Under the pieces are notes generated by a model. The model did not search any database. It had not been told where the DNA came from and saw only the letters and a list, made by a program, of their open reading frames with translations. From Geodermatophilus dictyosporus (lineage in GTDB: Bacteria; Actinomycetota; Actinomycetes; Mycobacteriales; Geodermatophilaceae), in NCBI RefSeq assembly GCF_900115505.1, contig NZ_FOWQ01000002.1, forward strand, positions 62,001 to 126,000: 64,000 nt of DNA. The letters run 5' to 3'. This document shows positions 47,517 through 56,992 of this stretch, piece by piece (position 1 is the first letter of the stretch; each line of letters opens with the position of its first letter). Made by a program: the position numbers and the translations under genes.

Positions 47517-47571
47517 GACGTCGAGGCTACTGACCCCGCGCGGGACGGCCCTCCCGCCTACGGTGACCGGT
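47517..47571. promoter_or_regulatory. Divergent leaderless promoters of the FAH and VOC genes
   Basis: A 55-bp gap. Minus strand: TAGCCT (47524-47529), 7 nt from the FAH start. Plus strand: TACGGT (47559-47564), 7 nt from the VOC start. Both fit a -10 box placing the transcription start on the start codon. Confidence 0.55.
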
Positions 47572-47952
47572 GTGGCCTGCCGCCTGAGCGAGATCGTCGT
47601 CGACAGCCGGGACCCGGAGGCGCTGGCGGCGTGGTGGGCGGAGGTGCTCGGCTACCGGGTGCTCGGCCGTGACGACGACGGCGCCGTGGAGATCGGCCCG
47701 GAGGCCGGCTCCGGCGGCGCGGCCCCCACCCTGGTCTTCACGCCCGTCGACCACTGGGAGCCGGGCAAGCCGCGGCTGCACCTGGACGTCAACGCCACCG
47801 ACCGCGACCAGGACGCCGAGCTCGCGCGGCTCCTGGACCTGGGCGCCACCCGGGCCGACGTCGGGCAGACCGGGGAGGAGAGCTGGCACGTGCTCGCCGA
47901 CCCCGAGGGCAACCCCTTCTGCCTGCTGCGCCGCCGGCTCGACCCGCTGTGA
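47572..47952 (+). CDS. VOC/glyoxalase-fold protein
   Basis: 126 residues from the GTG at 47572 (an in-frame GTG at 47563 is possible but the spacing from TACGGT favours 47572). One beta-alpha-beta-beta-beta pair: LSEIVVDSRDPEALAAWWAEVLGYRV, then RLHLDVNATDRD and a C-terminal WHVLADPEGNPFCLL. This is the Glyoxalase_6 type. Substrate unknown. Confidence 0.82.
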   Translation: MACRLSEIVVDSRDPEALAAWWAEVLGYRVLGRDDDGAVEIGPEAGSGGAAPTLVFTPVDHWEPGKPRLHLDVNATDRDQDAELARLLDLGATRADVGQTGEESWHVLADPEGNPFCLLRRRLDPL

Positions 47953-47974
47953 CCCGTCATCCGAGGAGAGCCCC

Positions 47975-48304
47975 GTGATCCTGATCGTCATCAAGTTCCC
48001 CGTCCGGCCGGACGCGATCGACGAGTTCCGCGCCAAGGCCGACGAGTACGCGGCGGCGGTGAACGCCGAGGAGGGCAGCCTGTTCTTCGAGTGGTCCCGC
48101 AGCGTCCTGGACCCGAACACCTTCGTCTGCATCGAGGGCTTCCGGGACTCCGACGCCGGCGCCTCGCACGTGGCCACCCCGCACGCCGAGGCCGCCTTCG
48201 ACTGGATGTCGGACCTGGTCGCCGAGCAGCCGCAGATCATCTACGTCGACACCCCCGACGTCAGCGGCTTCGGCCCGATGGGCGAGGTCCGGCCCCGGCG
48301 CTGA
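47975..48304 (+). CDS. Antibiotic biosynthesis monooxygenase (ABM)-domain protein
   Basis: 109 residues forming a ferredoxin-like alpha/beta ABM domain: ILIVIKFPVRPDAIDEFRAKA, GSLFFEWSRSVLDPNTFVCIEGF and HAEAAFDWMSDLVA. Members include YgiN-type quinol monooxygenases and small unknown-function enzymes. AGGAGAG precedes the GTG start. 22 bp after the VOC gene, likely cotranscribed. Confidence 0.83.
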   Translation: MILIVIKFPVRPDAIDEFRAKADEYAAAVNAEEGSLFFEWSRSVLDPNTFVCIEGFRDSDAGASHVATPHAEAAFDWMSDLVAEQPQIIYVDTPDVSGFGPMGEVRPRR

Positions 48305-48334
48305 CGCCTGCGCTCACCACCCGGGAGGCCGCGG

Positions 48335-49909
48335 TCAGCGGTGGCGGACGGCGTAGGTGAGCGCGTCGACCAGGGCGTGCCAGGAGGCCTCGACGATGTT
48401 GGCGTGCACCCCGACGGTGGTCCACTCGCCGACGCCGTCGGTGGTGTCGACCAGGACCCGCGTGGTGGCGCCGGTGCCACCCTTCCAGCCCAGGATGCGG
48501 ACCTTGTAGTCGGCCAGCGAGACGTCGGCCAGCTGCGGGTGGCGGCTGACCAGCGCCTGGCGCAGCGCGTTGTCCAGGGCGTTGACCGGGCCGTTCCCCT
48601 CGGCGGTGCTGATGATCCGCTCGCCGTCGACGTGCACCTTCACGGTGGCCTCGCTGACGACGTCGCCGGTGCGGCTGTGCTCGACGGAGGTCTTGTAGCT
48701 CTCCAGCTCGAACAGCGGCGGCGGGGCCTCGGGCAGCGCGGCACGCAGCAGCAGCTCGAAGGAGGCGTCGGCCGCCTCGAAGGACCAGCCCTCGGCCTCG
48801 AGCACCTTCACCCGGTCGACCACCCGGCCGACGACGTCGCCGTGCCCGCCGAGGTCGACGCCGAGCTCGCGGCCCTTGAGCTCGACCGAGGCACGGCCGG
48901 CCATCTCGGTGACCAGGATGCGCATGTCGTTGCCGACGACGGTCGGGTCGAGGTGGTTGTAGAGCTCCGGGCTGACCTTGATCGCGCTGGCGTGCAGGCC
49001 GGCCTTGTGCGCGAACGCCGAGGCGCCGACGTAGGGCTGGTGGTCGTCGGGGGCGATGTTGGCGAGCTCGGCGATCGCGTGGCTGACCCGCTGCAGCTCG
49101 GGCAGGCACTCCGCGGGGACCACGGGCAGGCCCATCTTGGTGACCAGGTTGGCCACCAGCGCGAAGGTGTCGGCGTTTCCCGCCCGCTCGCCGTAGCCGT
49201 TGGCGGTGCCCTGCACGTGGGTCACCCCGGCTTCGACGGCGGCCAGCGAGTTGGCCACGGCGCACCCGGTGTCGTCCTGGCAGTGGATGCCCAGCCGCCC
49301 GTCGACCCGCGACCGGACGTCGGCCACCACGCGGCCCACGCCCATGGGCAGCATGCCGCCGTTGGTGTCGCAGAGGACGCCGACCTCGGCACCCGCGGCG
49401 AACGCGGCCCGCAGCACCGCCACGCCGTGGTCGGGGTCGGCGGCGTACCCGTCGAAGAAGTGCTCGCAGTCGACGAACACCCGCCGGCCGTGCGCGACGA
49501 GGTGCGCGACGGTGTCGGCGACCATCGCGAGGTTCTCCTCGAGCGTGGTCCGCAGCGCCTCGCGCACGTGCCGGACGTCGGACTTCGCGACCAGGCAGAC
49601 CACCGGCGTCTCGGCGTCCAGCAGCGCCTGCACCTGCGGGTCGTCCTCCACGCGGACCCCGGCCCGGCGGGTGGACCCGAACGCGACGAGCACCGCGTGC
49701 CGCAGCTTGAGCTCGGTGCGGGCGCGGGCGAAGAACTCGGTGTCCTTGGGCAGCGCCCCCGGCCAGCCGCCCTCGATGTAGCCGACGCCGATCTCGTCGA
49801 GCAGCCGCGCGACGGCCAGCTTGTCGGCGACCGAGAAGCTGATCCCCTCGCGCTGGGCGCCGTCGCGCAGGGTGGTGTCGAAGACGTGGAAGGAGGCGTC
49901 GGTGGCCAC
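48335..49909 (-). CDS. cimA: Citramalate synthase
   Basis: 524 residues. The DRE-TIM barrel begins FDTTLRDGAQREGISFSV (metal Asp and catalytic Arg), with CEHFFDGY and HCQDDTGCAVANSLAAVEAGVTHVQGTANGYGERAGNAD, then the C-terminal LeuA-type allosteric domain. Length and the FDG.Y motif fit CimA rather than LeuA. It condenses pyruvate and acetyl-CoA to citramalate, a threonine-independent route to 2-oxobutyrate for isoleucine. Preceded by a BCAA attenuator (49955-50041). Confidence 0.9.
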   Translation of the reverse strand: MATDASFHVFDTTLRDGAQREGISFSVADKLAVARLLDEIGVGYIEGGWPGALPKDTEFFARARTELKLRHAVLVAFGSTRRAGVRVEDDPQVQALLDAETPVVCLVAKSDVRHVREALRTTLEENLAMVADTVAHLVAHGRRVFVDCEHFFDGYAADPDHGVAVLRAAFAAGAEVGVLCDTNGGMLPMGVGRVVADVRSRVDGRLGIHCQDDTGCAVANSLAAVEAGVTHVQGTANGYGERAGNADTFALVANLVTKMGLPVVPAECLPELQRVSHAIAELANIAPDDHQPYVGASAFAHKAGLHASAIKVSPELYNHLDPTVVGNDMRILVTEMAGRASVELKGRELGVDLGGHGDVVGRVVDRVKVLEAEGWSFEAADASFELLLRAALPEAPPPLFELESYKTSVEHSRTGDVVSEATVKVHVDGERIISTAEGNGPVNALDNALRQALVSRHPQLADVSLADYKVRILGWKGGTGATTRVLVDTTDGVGEWTTVGVHANIVEASWHALVDALTYAVRHR

Positions 49910-49954
49910 GGGTGCTCCCGGGTGTCGACGGCGATCGCGCCCCTCACACGAAGA

Positions 49955-49978
49955 AGACCCCCCGGGTACGGAGGGTCT
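49955..49978 (-). terminator. Attenuator terminator hairpin of cimA
   Basis: A 9-bp stem with a 6-nt loop (arms 49970-49978 and 49955-49963, one G-T pair) followed on the minus strand by TTCTTCG. It lies 27 nt after the leader-peptide stop and 45 nt before the cimA start. Confidence 0.7.
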
Positions 49979-50006
49979 GCGCGCGGTCGGGGTGCTGACC
50001 GCGCGC
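49979..50006 (-). promoter_or_regulatory. First attenuator hairpin, overlapping the leader stop
   Basis: 10-bp perfect stem (49979-49988 with 49997-50006) and 8-nt loop. Its 5' arm begins inside the TAG stop of the leader peptide, so a terminating ribosome would open it. Confidence 0.7.
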
Positions 50007-50041
50007 TAGTCGATGATGAGGGTGGTGCCGGACAGGTGCAT
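50006..50041 (-). CDS. cimA leader peptide MHLSGTTLIID
   Basis: 11 codons from ATG 50041 to TAG 50006: Met-His-Leu-Ser-Gly-Thr-Thr-Leu-Ile-Ile-Asp. Leu-Ile-Ile sit just before the stop. The box TAGACT (50050-50055) is 8 nt upstream and no ribosome site is present, so the leader is probably translated from a leaderless mRNA. Scarcity of charged Ile/Leu tRNA would stall ribosomes here. Confidence 0.72.
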   Translation of the reverse strand: MHLSGTTLIID

Positions 50042-50076
50042 CGCCGCGGAGTCTAGCGCGCCCCCGACCGCACGCC

Positions 50077-50118
50077 GCGGTGCCCGGCCTCACCCGGCAG
50101 CGCGAGGTCGGGCACCGC
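50077..50118 (-). terminator. Terminator after leuB
   Basis: 15-bp stem with one G-T pair (arms 50077-50091 and 50104-50118) around a 12-nt loop, 22 bp after the leuB stop. It isolates leuB from the cimA leader. Confidence 0.75.
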
Positions 50119-50139
50119 GAGGTGAGGTCGGTCGAGTGC

Positions 50140-51162
50140 CTAGCCGCCGGCCAGCGCCGCCAGGCGGTCGCCGACCTCGGCGGTGCGCACCGGCCGCTGC
50201 GCGTCGCGGGTGGACAGGTCGAAGGCGACGGCGGCGTTGACCTTGCGGGCCTGGTCGCCGCGGCCGAGGTGCTCGAGGAGCAGCGCGACCGACAGCACGG
50301 TGGCGGTCGGGTCGGCCACGCCCTGCCCGGCGATGTCGGGGGCCGAGCCGTGCACCGGCTCGAACATGCCCGGGTTGGTGCCCGACGCGTCGAGGTTGCC
50401 GCTGGCGGCCAGCCCGATGCCGCCGGTCACCGCCGCCGCGACGTCGGTGACGATGTCGCCGAAGAGGTTGTCGGTGACGATGACGTCGTAGCGGCCCGGG
50501 TCGGTGATGAAGAACATCGAGGCCGCGTCGACGTGCTGGTAGGCGACGGTGACCTCGGGGAACTCCGCGCCGACCTCCTCGACCGTCCGCGACCACAGCG
50601 ACCCGGCGTGGGTGAGCACGTTGGTCTTGTGGATCAGCGTCAGGTGCCGGCGCGGGCGGGCCGTGGCCCGCTCGAAGGCGTACCGCACGACCCGCTCGAC
50701 GCCGAACGCGGTGTTGAGGCTGACCTCGGTGGCCACCTCGTGCGGGGTGTCGCGGCGCAGCACCCCGCCGTTGCCGACGTAGGGCCCCTCGGTGCCCTCG
50801 CGGACGCACAGCATGTCGATCGGGCCGGGCTCGGCCAGCGGGCTGCGCACGCCGTCGTAGAGCTTCGCCGGGCGCAGGTTGACGTGGTGGTCGAGCTCGA
50901 AGCGCAGCCGCAGCAGCAGCCCCCGCTCGAGGATGCCCGGCGGCACCCCGGGGTCGCCGATCGCGCCGAGCAGGATCGCGTCGTGACCGCGCAGCTCGTC
51001 GAGCACCGAGTCCGGCAGCAGCTCGCCGGTGCGCTGCCAGCGGGTGGCGCCGAGGTCGTACTCCGTGGTCTCGAGGTCGGGGACGACGCCGCCGAGGACC
51101 TTGAGACCCTCGGCCACCACCTCGGGGCCGATGCCGTCTCCCGCGATCACTGCCAGGCGCAT
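50140..51162 (-). CDS. leuB: 3-isopropylmalate dehydrogenase
   Basis: 340 residues. [19 protein letters not shown], the substrate/NAD region [24 protein letters not shown], and [25 protein letters not shown] with [22 protein letters not shown] define LeuB. It oxidatively decarboxylates 3-isopropylmalate. ATG at 51162 is 7 nt after TAGGGT (51170-51175), so besides reading from serA (stop 15 bp upstream) it may have its own leaderless promoter. Confidence 0.96.
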   Translation of the reverse strand: MRLAVIAGDGIGPEVVAEGLKVLGGVVPDLETTEYDLGATRWQRTGELLPDSVLDELRGHDAILLGAIGDPGVPPGILERGLLLRLRFELDHHVNLRPAKLYDGVRSPLAEPGPIDMLCVREGTEGPYVGNGGVLRRDTPHEVATEVSLNTAFGVERVVRYAFERATARPRRHLTLIHKTNVLTHAGSLWSRTVEEVGAEFPEVTVAYQHVDAASMFFITDPGRYDVIVTDNLFGDIVTDVAAAVTGGIGLAASGNLDASGTNPGMFEPVHGSAPDIAGQGVADPTATVLSVALLLEHLGRGDQARKVNAAVAFDLSTRDAQRPVRTAEVGDRLAALAGG

Positions 51163-51177
51163 GGCGACGACCCTAGG

Positions 51178-52779
51178 TCAGCGGGGATCGAGGTCGGCGC
51201 TGCGGGCCTCGCGCGCGCCGATGCGCGCGGCGATGTCGGCCAGCAGGTCGGCCGGCACCGGGCTGTCGACGACGACGGCCATGAGCGCCTCGCCGCCGCG
51301 GGTGGTGCGGCTGACCTGCGCGCCGGCGATGTTCACACCCGCCTCGCCGAGCGCCGCCCCGACCGTGCCGACGACGCCGGGCCGGTCGGTGTAGACGAAG
51401 AACAGCAGGTGGCCCGAGAGGTCGAGGTCCATGTCGAAGCCGTCCACCTCGACCAGCTTGGGCACCTGGTTCTTGCCGAACAGCGTGCCCGAGACGGCGA
51501 CCTCGCGGCCGTCGGCCATCGCGCCGCGCACCCGGACCAGGTTGCGGTAGTCGGGGCTCTCGACGTCGCTGGTGAGCGCGACGTCCAGGCCGCGCTGCTC
51601 GGCGAACAGCGGGGCGTTGACGTAGGTGACCTGCTCCTCGACCACGTCGGAGAACACGCCCTTGAGCACGGCCAGCTGCAGCACCGAGTCGTCGAACTCG
51701 GCGAGCTTGCCGCGCACCTCGACGGTGACCGACTGCGCCAGCCCACCGGCGACGGCGGTGAACACGGTGCCCAGCTTCTCGGCCAGCGGCAGCCCGGGCC
51801 GCACGTCCTCGGCGACGACGCCGCCGGCCTGCACGTTGACCGCGTCGGGCACGAACTCGCCCTGCAGGGCGAGGCGCACGGAGTGGGCGACGGCGGTGCC
51901 GGCCTTGTCCTGCGCCTCCGTCGTCGAGGCCCCCAGGTGCGGGGTGACGACGGTGGTGGGCAGGCCGAAGAGCGGGCTGTCGGTGCAGGGTTCCTGTGCG
52001 AACACGTCCAGGCCCGCCGCGGCGACCTGGCCCGACCGCAGGGCGTCGGCCAGCGCGGCCTCGTCGACCAGCCCGCCCCGGGCGGCGTTGACGACGATCA
52101 CGCCGCGCTTGGTGGTGGCCAGTTCGTCGGCGCCGATCAGGCCGAGGGTCTCGGGCGTCTTCGGCAGGTGGACGGTGATGAAGTCCGCCTCGCGGAGCAG
52201 TTCCTCCAGCGACACCATCCGCACGCCGAGCCCGGCGGCGCGGCCGGGCTGGATGTAGGGGTCGTAGGCGATCAGCGTGGTGCCGAAGGCCCCCAGCCGC
52301 TGGGCCACCAGCTGGCCGATGCGGCCCAGGCCGACGACGCCGACCACCTTGTCGGCGACCTCGACGCCCATGAACTGCGACCGCTTCCAGGCGCCCTCGC
52401 GCAGCGACGCGTCAGCGGCGGGGATCTGCCGGGCGGCGGCCAGCAGCAGGGCGACGGCGTGCTCGGCGGCGCTGACGATGTTCGACGTCGGCGCGTTGAC
52501 GACCATGACGCCGCGCTCGGTGGCCGCGGCGACGTCGACGTTGTCCAGGCCGATGCCGGCGCGGGCGACCACCTTGAGGTTGGGTGCCGCGGCGAGGGCC
52601 TCCGCGTCGATCTGCGTGGCGCTGCGGACCAGCACCGCGGCCGCGTCGGCCAGCGCCGGCAGCAGTGCGGACCGGTCGGCGCCGTCGACGTGCCGGATCT
52701 CGACGTCGCCGCCGAGCACCTCGAGCACGCTCGGGGCCAGCTGCTCGGCGATCAGGACGACGGGAGCGCTCGGGGTCAC
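51178..52779 (-). CDS. serA: D-3-phosphoglycerate dehydrogenase
   Basis: 533 residues, the long actinobacterial form. Catalytic domain with VVGLGRIGQLVAQRLGAFG (NAD), ARAGIGLDNVDVAAATERG, RGGLVDEAALADAL and HLGASTTEAQDKAG (catalytic His); then the intervening (ASB) domain and a C-terminal ACT domain (YTDRPGVVGTVGAALGEAGVNIAGAQV) for serine feedback. TAGGCT lies 8 nt before the GTG start with no ribosome site: probably leaderless. Confidence 0.96.
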   Translation of the reverse strand: MTPSAPVVLIAEQLAPSVLEVLGGDVEIRHVDGADRSALLPALADAAAVLVRSATQIDAEALAAAPNLKVVARAGIGLDNVDVAAATERGVMVVNAPTSNIVSAAEHAVALLLAAARQIPAADASLREGAWKRSQFMGVEVADKVVGVVGLGRIGQLVAQRLGAFGTTLIAYDPYIQPGRAAGLGVRMVSLEELLREADFITVHLPKTPETLGLIGADELATTKRGVIVVNAARGGLVDEAALADALRSGQVAAAGLDVFAQEPCTDSPLFGLPTTVVTPHLGASTTEAQDKAGTAVAHSVRLALQGEFVPDAVNVQAGGVVAEDVRPGLPLAEKLGTVFTAVAGGLAQSVTVEVRGKLAEFDDSVLQLAVLKGVFSDVVEEQVTYVNAPLFAEQRGLDVALTSDVESPDYRNLVRVRGAMADGREVAVSGTLFGKNQVPKLVEVDGFDMDLDLSGHLLFFVYTDRPGVVGTVGAALGEAGVNIAGAQVSRTTRGGEALMAVVVDSPVPADLLADIAARIGAREARSADLDPR

Positions 52780-52977
52780 GGGGTCACAGCCTAGGGACGG
52801 GCGGGGCCGGTCCCCTCCTCCGCCCCGCACCCGCCGGCGGTCACGGGCGGGGAACGTCACGTCCCAGAGGCCACGACACCGCGCCGACGGGGTAGTGCGT
52901 GGTTGCCGACGCCGACGACGTCCGACCATCCTGGCGGCCAGCAGCGCCGGCGCCGGCCGACGCGTCCGGAGGGGACC

Positions 52978-53862
52978 ATGACCGACTTCAGCAAGGACCC
53001 GGGCTCGGGCAGCTCGGGCGGAGCCACCCCGTACGGCCAGGGCCAGCACCGTCAGCAGGGTCAGGAGGCCCAGCAGGGTCAGCAGGGTCAGCAGCCCGGG
53101 CAGCAGGGCCAGTACGGCACGACGCCCTACGGCCAGCAGCCGGGTCACGGGCAGCCGCAGTACGGGCAGCCGGAGCAGTACGGGCAGCCGGGCCAGTACG
53201 GGCAGCCGCAGTACGGCACCCCGGCCTACGGCCAGCAGCAGTACGGCACCACGCCCTACGGACAGCAGGGCTACGGCACGGAGCAGTACGGCCAGCAGTA
53301 CGGCCAGCAGTACGGCCAGCAGTACGGCCAGCAGTACGGCCAGCAGTACGGCGGCTACGGGCAGCAGTACGGGCAGTACGGCCAGGACGCGGTGCCGGCC
53401 AAGCCCGGCAGCGTGGTGACCGCGGCCGTCCTGGGGTTCGTGTTCGGCGCGATCGGCGTCCTGCTCAGCTTCCTGTTCGTCTTCGCCGGTGCGGCCATCG
53501 GCGGGGCCTCCGGCGACCTGGGCGACGTCATCCCCGGGCTGGACGCGGGGGCCGGCGCCGTCGCCGGCGCCATCCTGGTCGTCGGCCTGCTGGCGCTGCT
53601 GTGGACCGTGGTCATGATCTGGGGCTCGGTGTGGGCGCTGACCGGCCGCAGCCGGGTGGTGCTGCTCGTCGGCGGCTCGATCGCCCTCGCCTTCACCCTC
53701 ATCGGCCTGATCGGCAACCTCGCCGACGCCGAGACGGCCGGCGCGGGCGGCATCATCACCAGCCTGCTGTTCTTCCTGGCAGCCCTGGCGATCGTCGTCC
53801 TGCTGTCGCTGCGGCCGGCCGCGGCCTACTTCGCCGCGCACCGCGCCCGCCGCGGCCGCTGA
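52978..53862 (+). CDS. Membrane protein with a tyrosine/glycine/glutamine-repeat N-terminus
   Basis: 294 residues. Residues 1-140 are low complexity: QQGQQ blocks then many YGQQ/YGQP repeats (six consecutive QQYG units). The rest has four hydrophobic segments (starting near 146, 195, 235 and 265). The composition resembles prion-like domains of RNA-binding proteins, but no RNA-binding domain is seen. GGAGGGG precedes the ATG. Function unknown. It is the first of three consecutive genes with related N-termini. Confidence 0.85.
   Translation: MTDFSKDPGSGSSGGATPYGQGQHRQQGQEAQQGQQGQQPGQQGQYGTTPYGQQPGHGQPQYGQPEQYGQPGQYGQPQYGTPAYGQQQYGTTPYGQQGYGTEQYGQQYGQQYGQQYGQQYGQQYGGYGQQYGQYGQDAVPAKPGSVVTAAVLGFVFGAIGVLLSFLFVFAGAAIGGASGDLGDVIPGLDAGAGAVAGAILVVGLLALLWTVVMIWGSVWALTGRSRVVLLVGGSIALAFTLIGLIGNLADAETAGAGGIITSLLFFLAALAIVVLLSLRPAAAYFAAHRARRGR
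53283..53352 (+). repeat. Tandem 12-bp coding repeat (QQYG units)
   Basis: CAGCAGTACGGC occurs about six times in perfect or near-perfect tandem inside the first repeat protein. A likely site of copy-number change between strains. Confidence 0.9.
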
Positions 53863-53888
53863 CCACCCGCGCACCCGCCCGCTGTCCC

Positions 53889-53925
53889 CCGCAGGGGTCT
53901 GCCTCCCCCGGGCAGGCCCCTGCGG
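53889..53925 (+). terminator. Terminator after the first repeat-protein gene
   Basis: 15-bp stem with one G-T pair (arms 53889-53903 and 53911-53925) around TCCCCCG, 26 bp after the stop. Confidence 0.8.
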
Positions 53926-53992
53926 CCGTGTCCGAGCTCCTACACTCCGCCGCTCACCGCCCACGGGGGCGACGACCACCACGGGAGGAACC

Positions 53993-54481
53993 ATGACCGG
54001 CCCCAGCTCCGAGGAGAACGACCCGCCGGGCGGTCAGCCCGGGTACGGGGCACCCGGTCAGCAGCCCGGCGGCCTCTCCCCCCACGGCGGCGGCACACCG
54101 GGCGCCCGCCCGCCGCAGGTGCTCACCGCCGCGGTCCTGGGCTTCGTCGCAGCGCTGTTCCTGCTCCTCGTCGCCTTCACCTACTTCGCCCTCGCGACGC
54201 TCGCCGGCGTCCTGGCGCTGTTCGGGGTCCTCTTCCTCGCACTGGCCGCCGGCTGCATCTGGGGCGGGGTGCAGGCCATCCGGGGCACGGGGAGTCGCGT
54301 CCTGCTCGTCGCGGCGGCCGTCACCGCGGGCCTGGTGCTCTTCGGGATCGTGACCGCGCTCGTCACCGGAACCGGGCTGGACGTCTTCTCCGTGCTGGTG
54401 CTCGTCCTCCTCGTGGGGAGCATCGCCCTGCTGCAGCAGCCGGTGTCCAAGCGGTACTTCGCCAGTCGTGGCGCGCGGTAG
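53993..54481 (+). CDS. Membrane protein with short GQPG-rich N-terminus
   Basis: 162 residues. The N-terminal 40 residues are Gly/Pro/Gln-rich ([17 protein letters not shown]) but lack the long YGQQ repeats. Four transmembrane segments follow. The start MTGPSSEE and its upstream DNA (GGGAGGAACC before the ATG, -10-like TACACT at 53941-53946) are nearly the same as those of the next gene. Function unknown. Confidence 0.82.
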   Translation: MTGPSSEENDPPGGQPGYGAPGQQPGGLSPHGGGTPGARPPQVLTAAVLGFVAALFLLLVAFTYFALATLAGVLALFGVLFLALAAGCIWGGVQAIRGTGSRVLLVAAAVTAGLVLFGIVTALVTGTGLDVFSVLVLVLLVGSIALLQQPVSKRYFASRGAR

Positions 54482-54548
54482 CCGCACCGGAGGGCACCTA
54501 GACTCCGCCGCCGGGCGCCGACGCGCCGCGACCACCACGGGAGGAACC

Positions 54549-55277
54549 ATGACCGGTCCCAGCTTCGAGAAGGACACCCCGTCCGGGGACCAACCAGGCC
54601 ACGGCCAGCAGCAGGGGTACGGACAGCAGCCGTACGGCCAGCCGCCCTACGGCCAGCAGGGCTACGGCCAGCAGGGCTACGGCCAGCACGGCTACGGCCA
54701 GCACGGCTACGGCCAGCAGGGCTACGGCCAGCAGGGCTACGGCCAGCAGCCGTACGGCCAGCAGCCGTACGGCCAGCAGGGCTACGGCCAGCAGCCGTAC
54801 GGCCAGGAGGGGTACGGCCAGCAGGGGTACGGCCAGCAGCCCTACGGCTACGGACAGCCGGCCCCCTACGGCGGCTACGGCACCCCCACCCCCTACGGCG
54901 CGACGGCGACGATGGGCTTCCCCGACGCCGTCCGCAGCGTCCTCACCCGGTACGCGGACTTCACCGGGCGGGCGCGGCGCGCCGAGTACTGGTGGTTCGC
55001 CCTGTTCAGCGTGGTCGTCGTGACGGTGGCCGCGATCATCGACGCGATCCTCGGGTTCCCGGTCCTCCAGCTGATCGTCAGCCTGGGCCTGGTCGTCCCC
55101 AGCCTGGCGGTGGGCGTCCGGCGCCTGCACGACACCGACCGGTCCGGCTGGTGGCTGCTCATCGGGCTGGTGCCCTTCGGCGGCATCGTGCTGCTGGTCT
55201 TCTACTGCCTGGAGGGGCAGCGGCACCCGAACCGCTACGGCTCCGACCCGAAGGCGCCGCTCGGCCAGCCCTTCTGA
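54549..55277 (+). CDS. DUF805 membrane protein with long YGQQ-repeat N-terminus
   Basis: 242 residues. Residues 15-115 consist of about 15 YGQQ/YGQH/YGQP units. Residues about 120-240 are a DUF805 domain: [28 protein letters not shown], three transmembrane segments, then [25 protein letters not shown] and NRYGSDP, all typical. DUF805 proteins are small membrane proteins of unknown role. ATG with GGGAGG upstream; -10-like TAGACT at 54499-54504. Confidence 0.88.
   Translation: MTGPSFEKDTPSGDQPGHGQQQGYGQQPYGQPPYGQQGYGQQGYGQHGYGQHGYGQQGYGQQGYGQQPYGQQPYGQQGYGQQPYGQEGYGQQGYGQQPYGYGQPAPYGGYGTPTPYGATATMGFPDAVRSVLTRYADFTGRARRAEYWWFALFSVVVVTVAAIIDAILGFPVLQLIVSLGLVVPSLAVGVRRLHDTDRSGWWLLIGLVPFGGIVLLVFYCLEGQRHPNRYGSDPKAPLGQPF
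54598..54868 (+). repeat. Tandem 12-bp coding repeats (YGQQ units)
   Basis: About 20 imperfect copies of GGCTACGGCCAGCAG-type DNA, in 12-bp periods, inside the DUF805 repeat gene. Confidence 0.9.
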
Positions 55278-55280
55278 GCC

Positions 55281-55333
55281 GCACGCGCGAGACGGCCCCC
55301 GCTGCCGGCCGGCAGCGGGGCCGTCTCGCGTGC
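55281..55333. terminator. Bidirectional terminator between the DUF805 gene and ilvC
   Basis: Long inverted repeat: GCACGCG...GGCCCC on one side and GGGGCC...CGCGTGC on the other, about 24 bp each side with a one- or two-base bulge. It starts 4 bp after the DUF805 stop and ends 10 bp before the ilvC stop. Confidence 0.85.
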
Positions 55334-55342
55334 AGGGGTGGT

Positions 55343-56990
<1,648 letters not shown>

Positions 56991-56992
56991 CG

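Noticed and set aside
52903-52977. An upstream start (52903) for the first YGQQ protein
   Set aside because: The extra 25 residues are Arg/Pro-rich and the ATG at 52978 has GGAGGGG with good spacing.
54598-54868. CRISPR-like or regulatory direct repeats
   Set aside because: The period is 12 bp, in frame, with no spacers, and encodes YGQQ units of a protein with a good ribosome site and a DUF805 domain.
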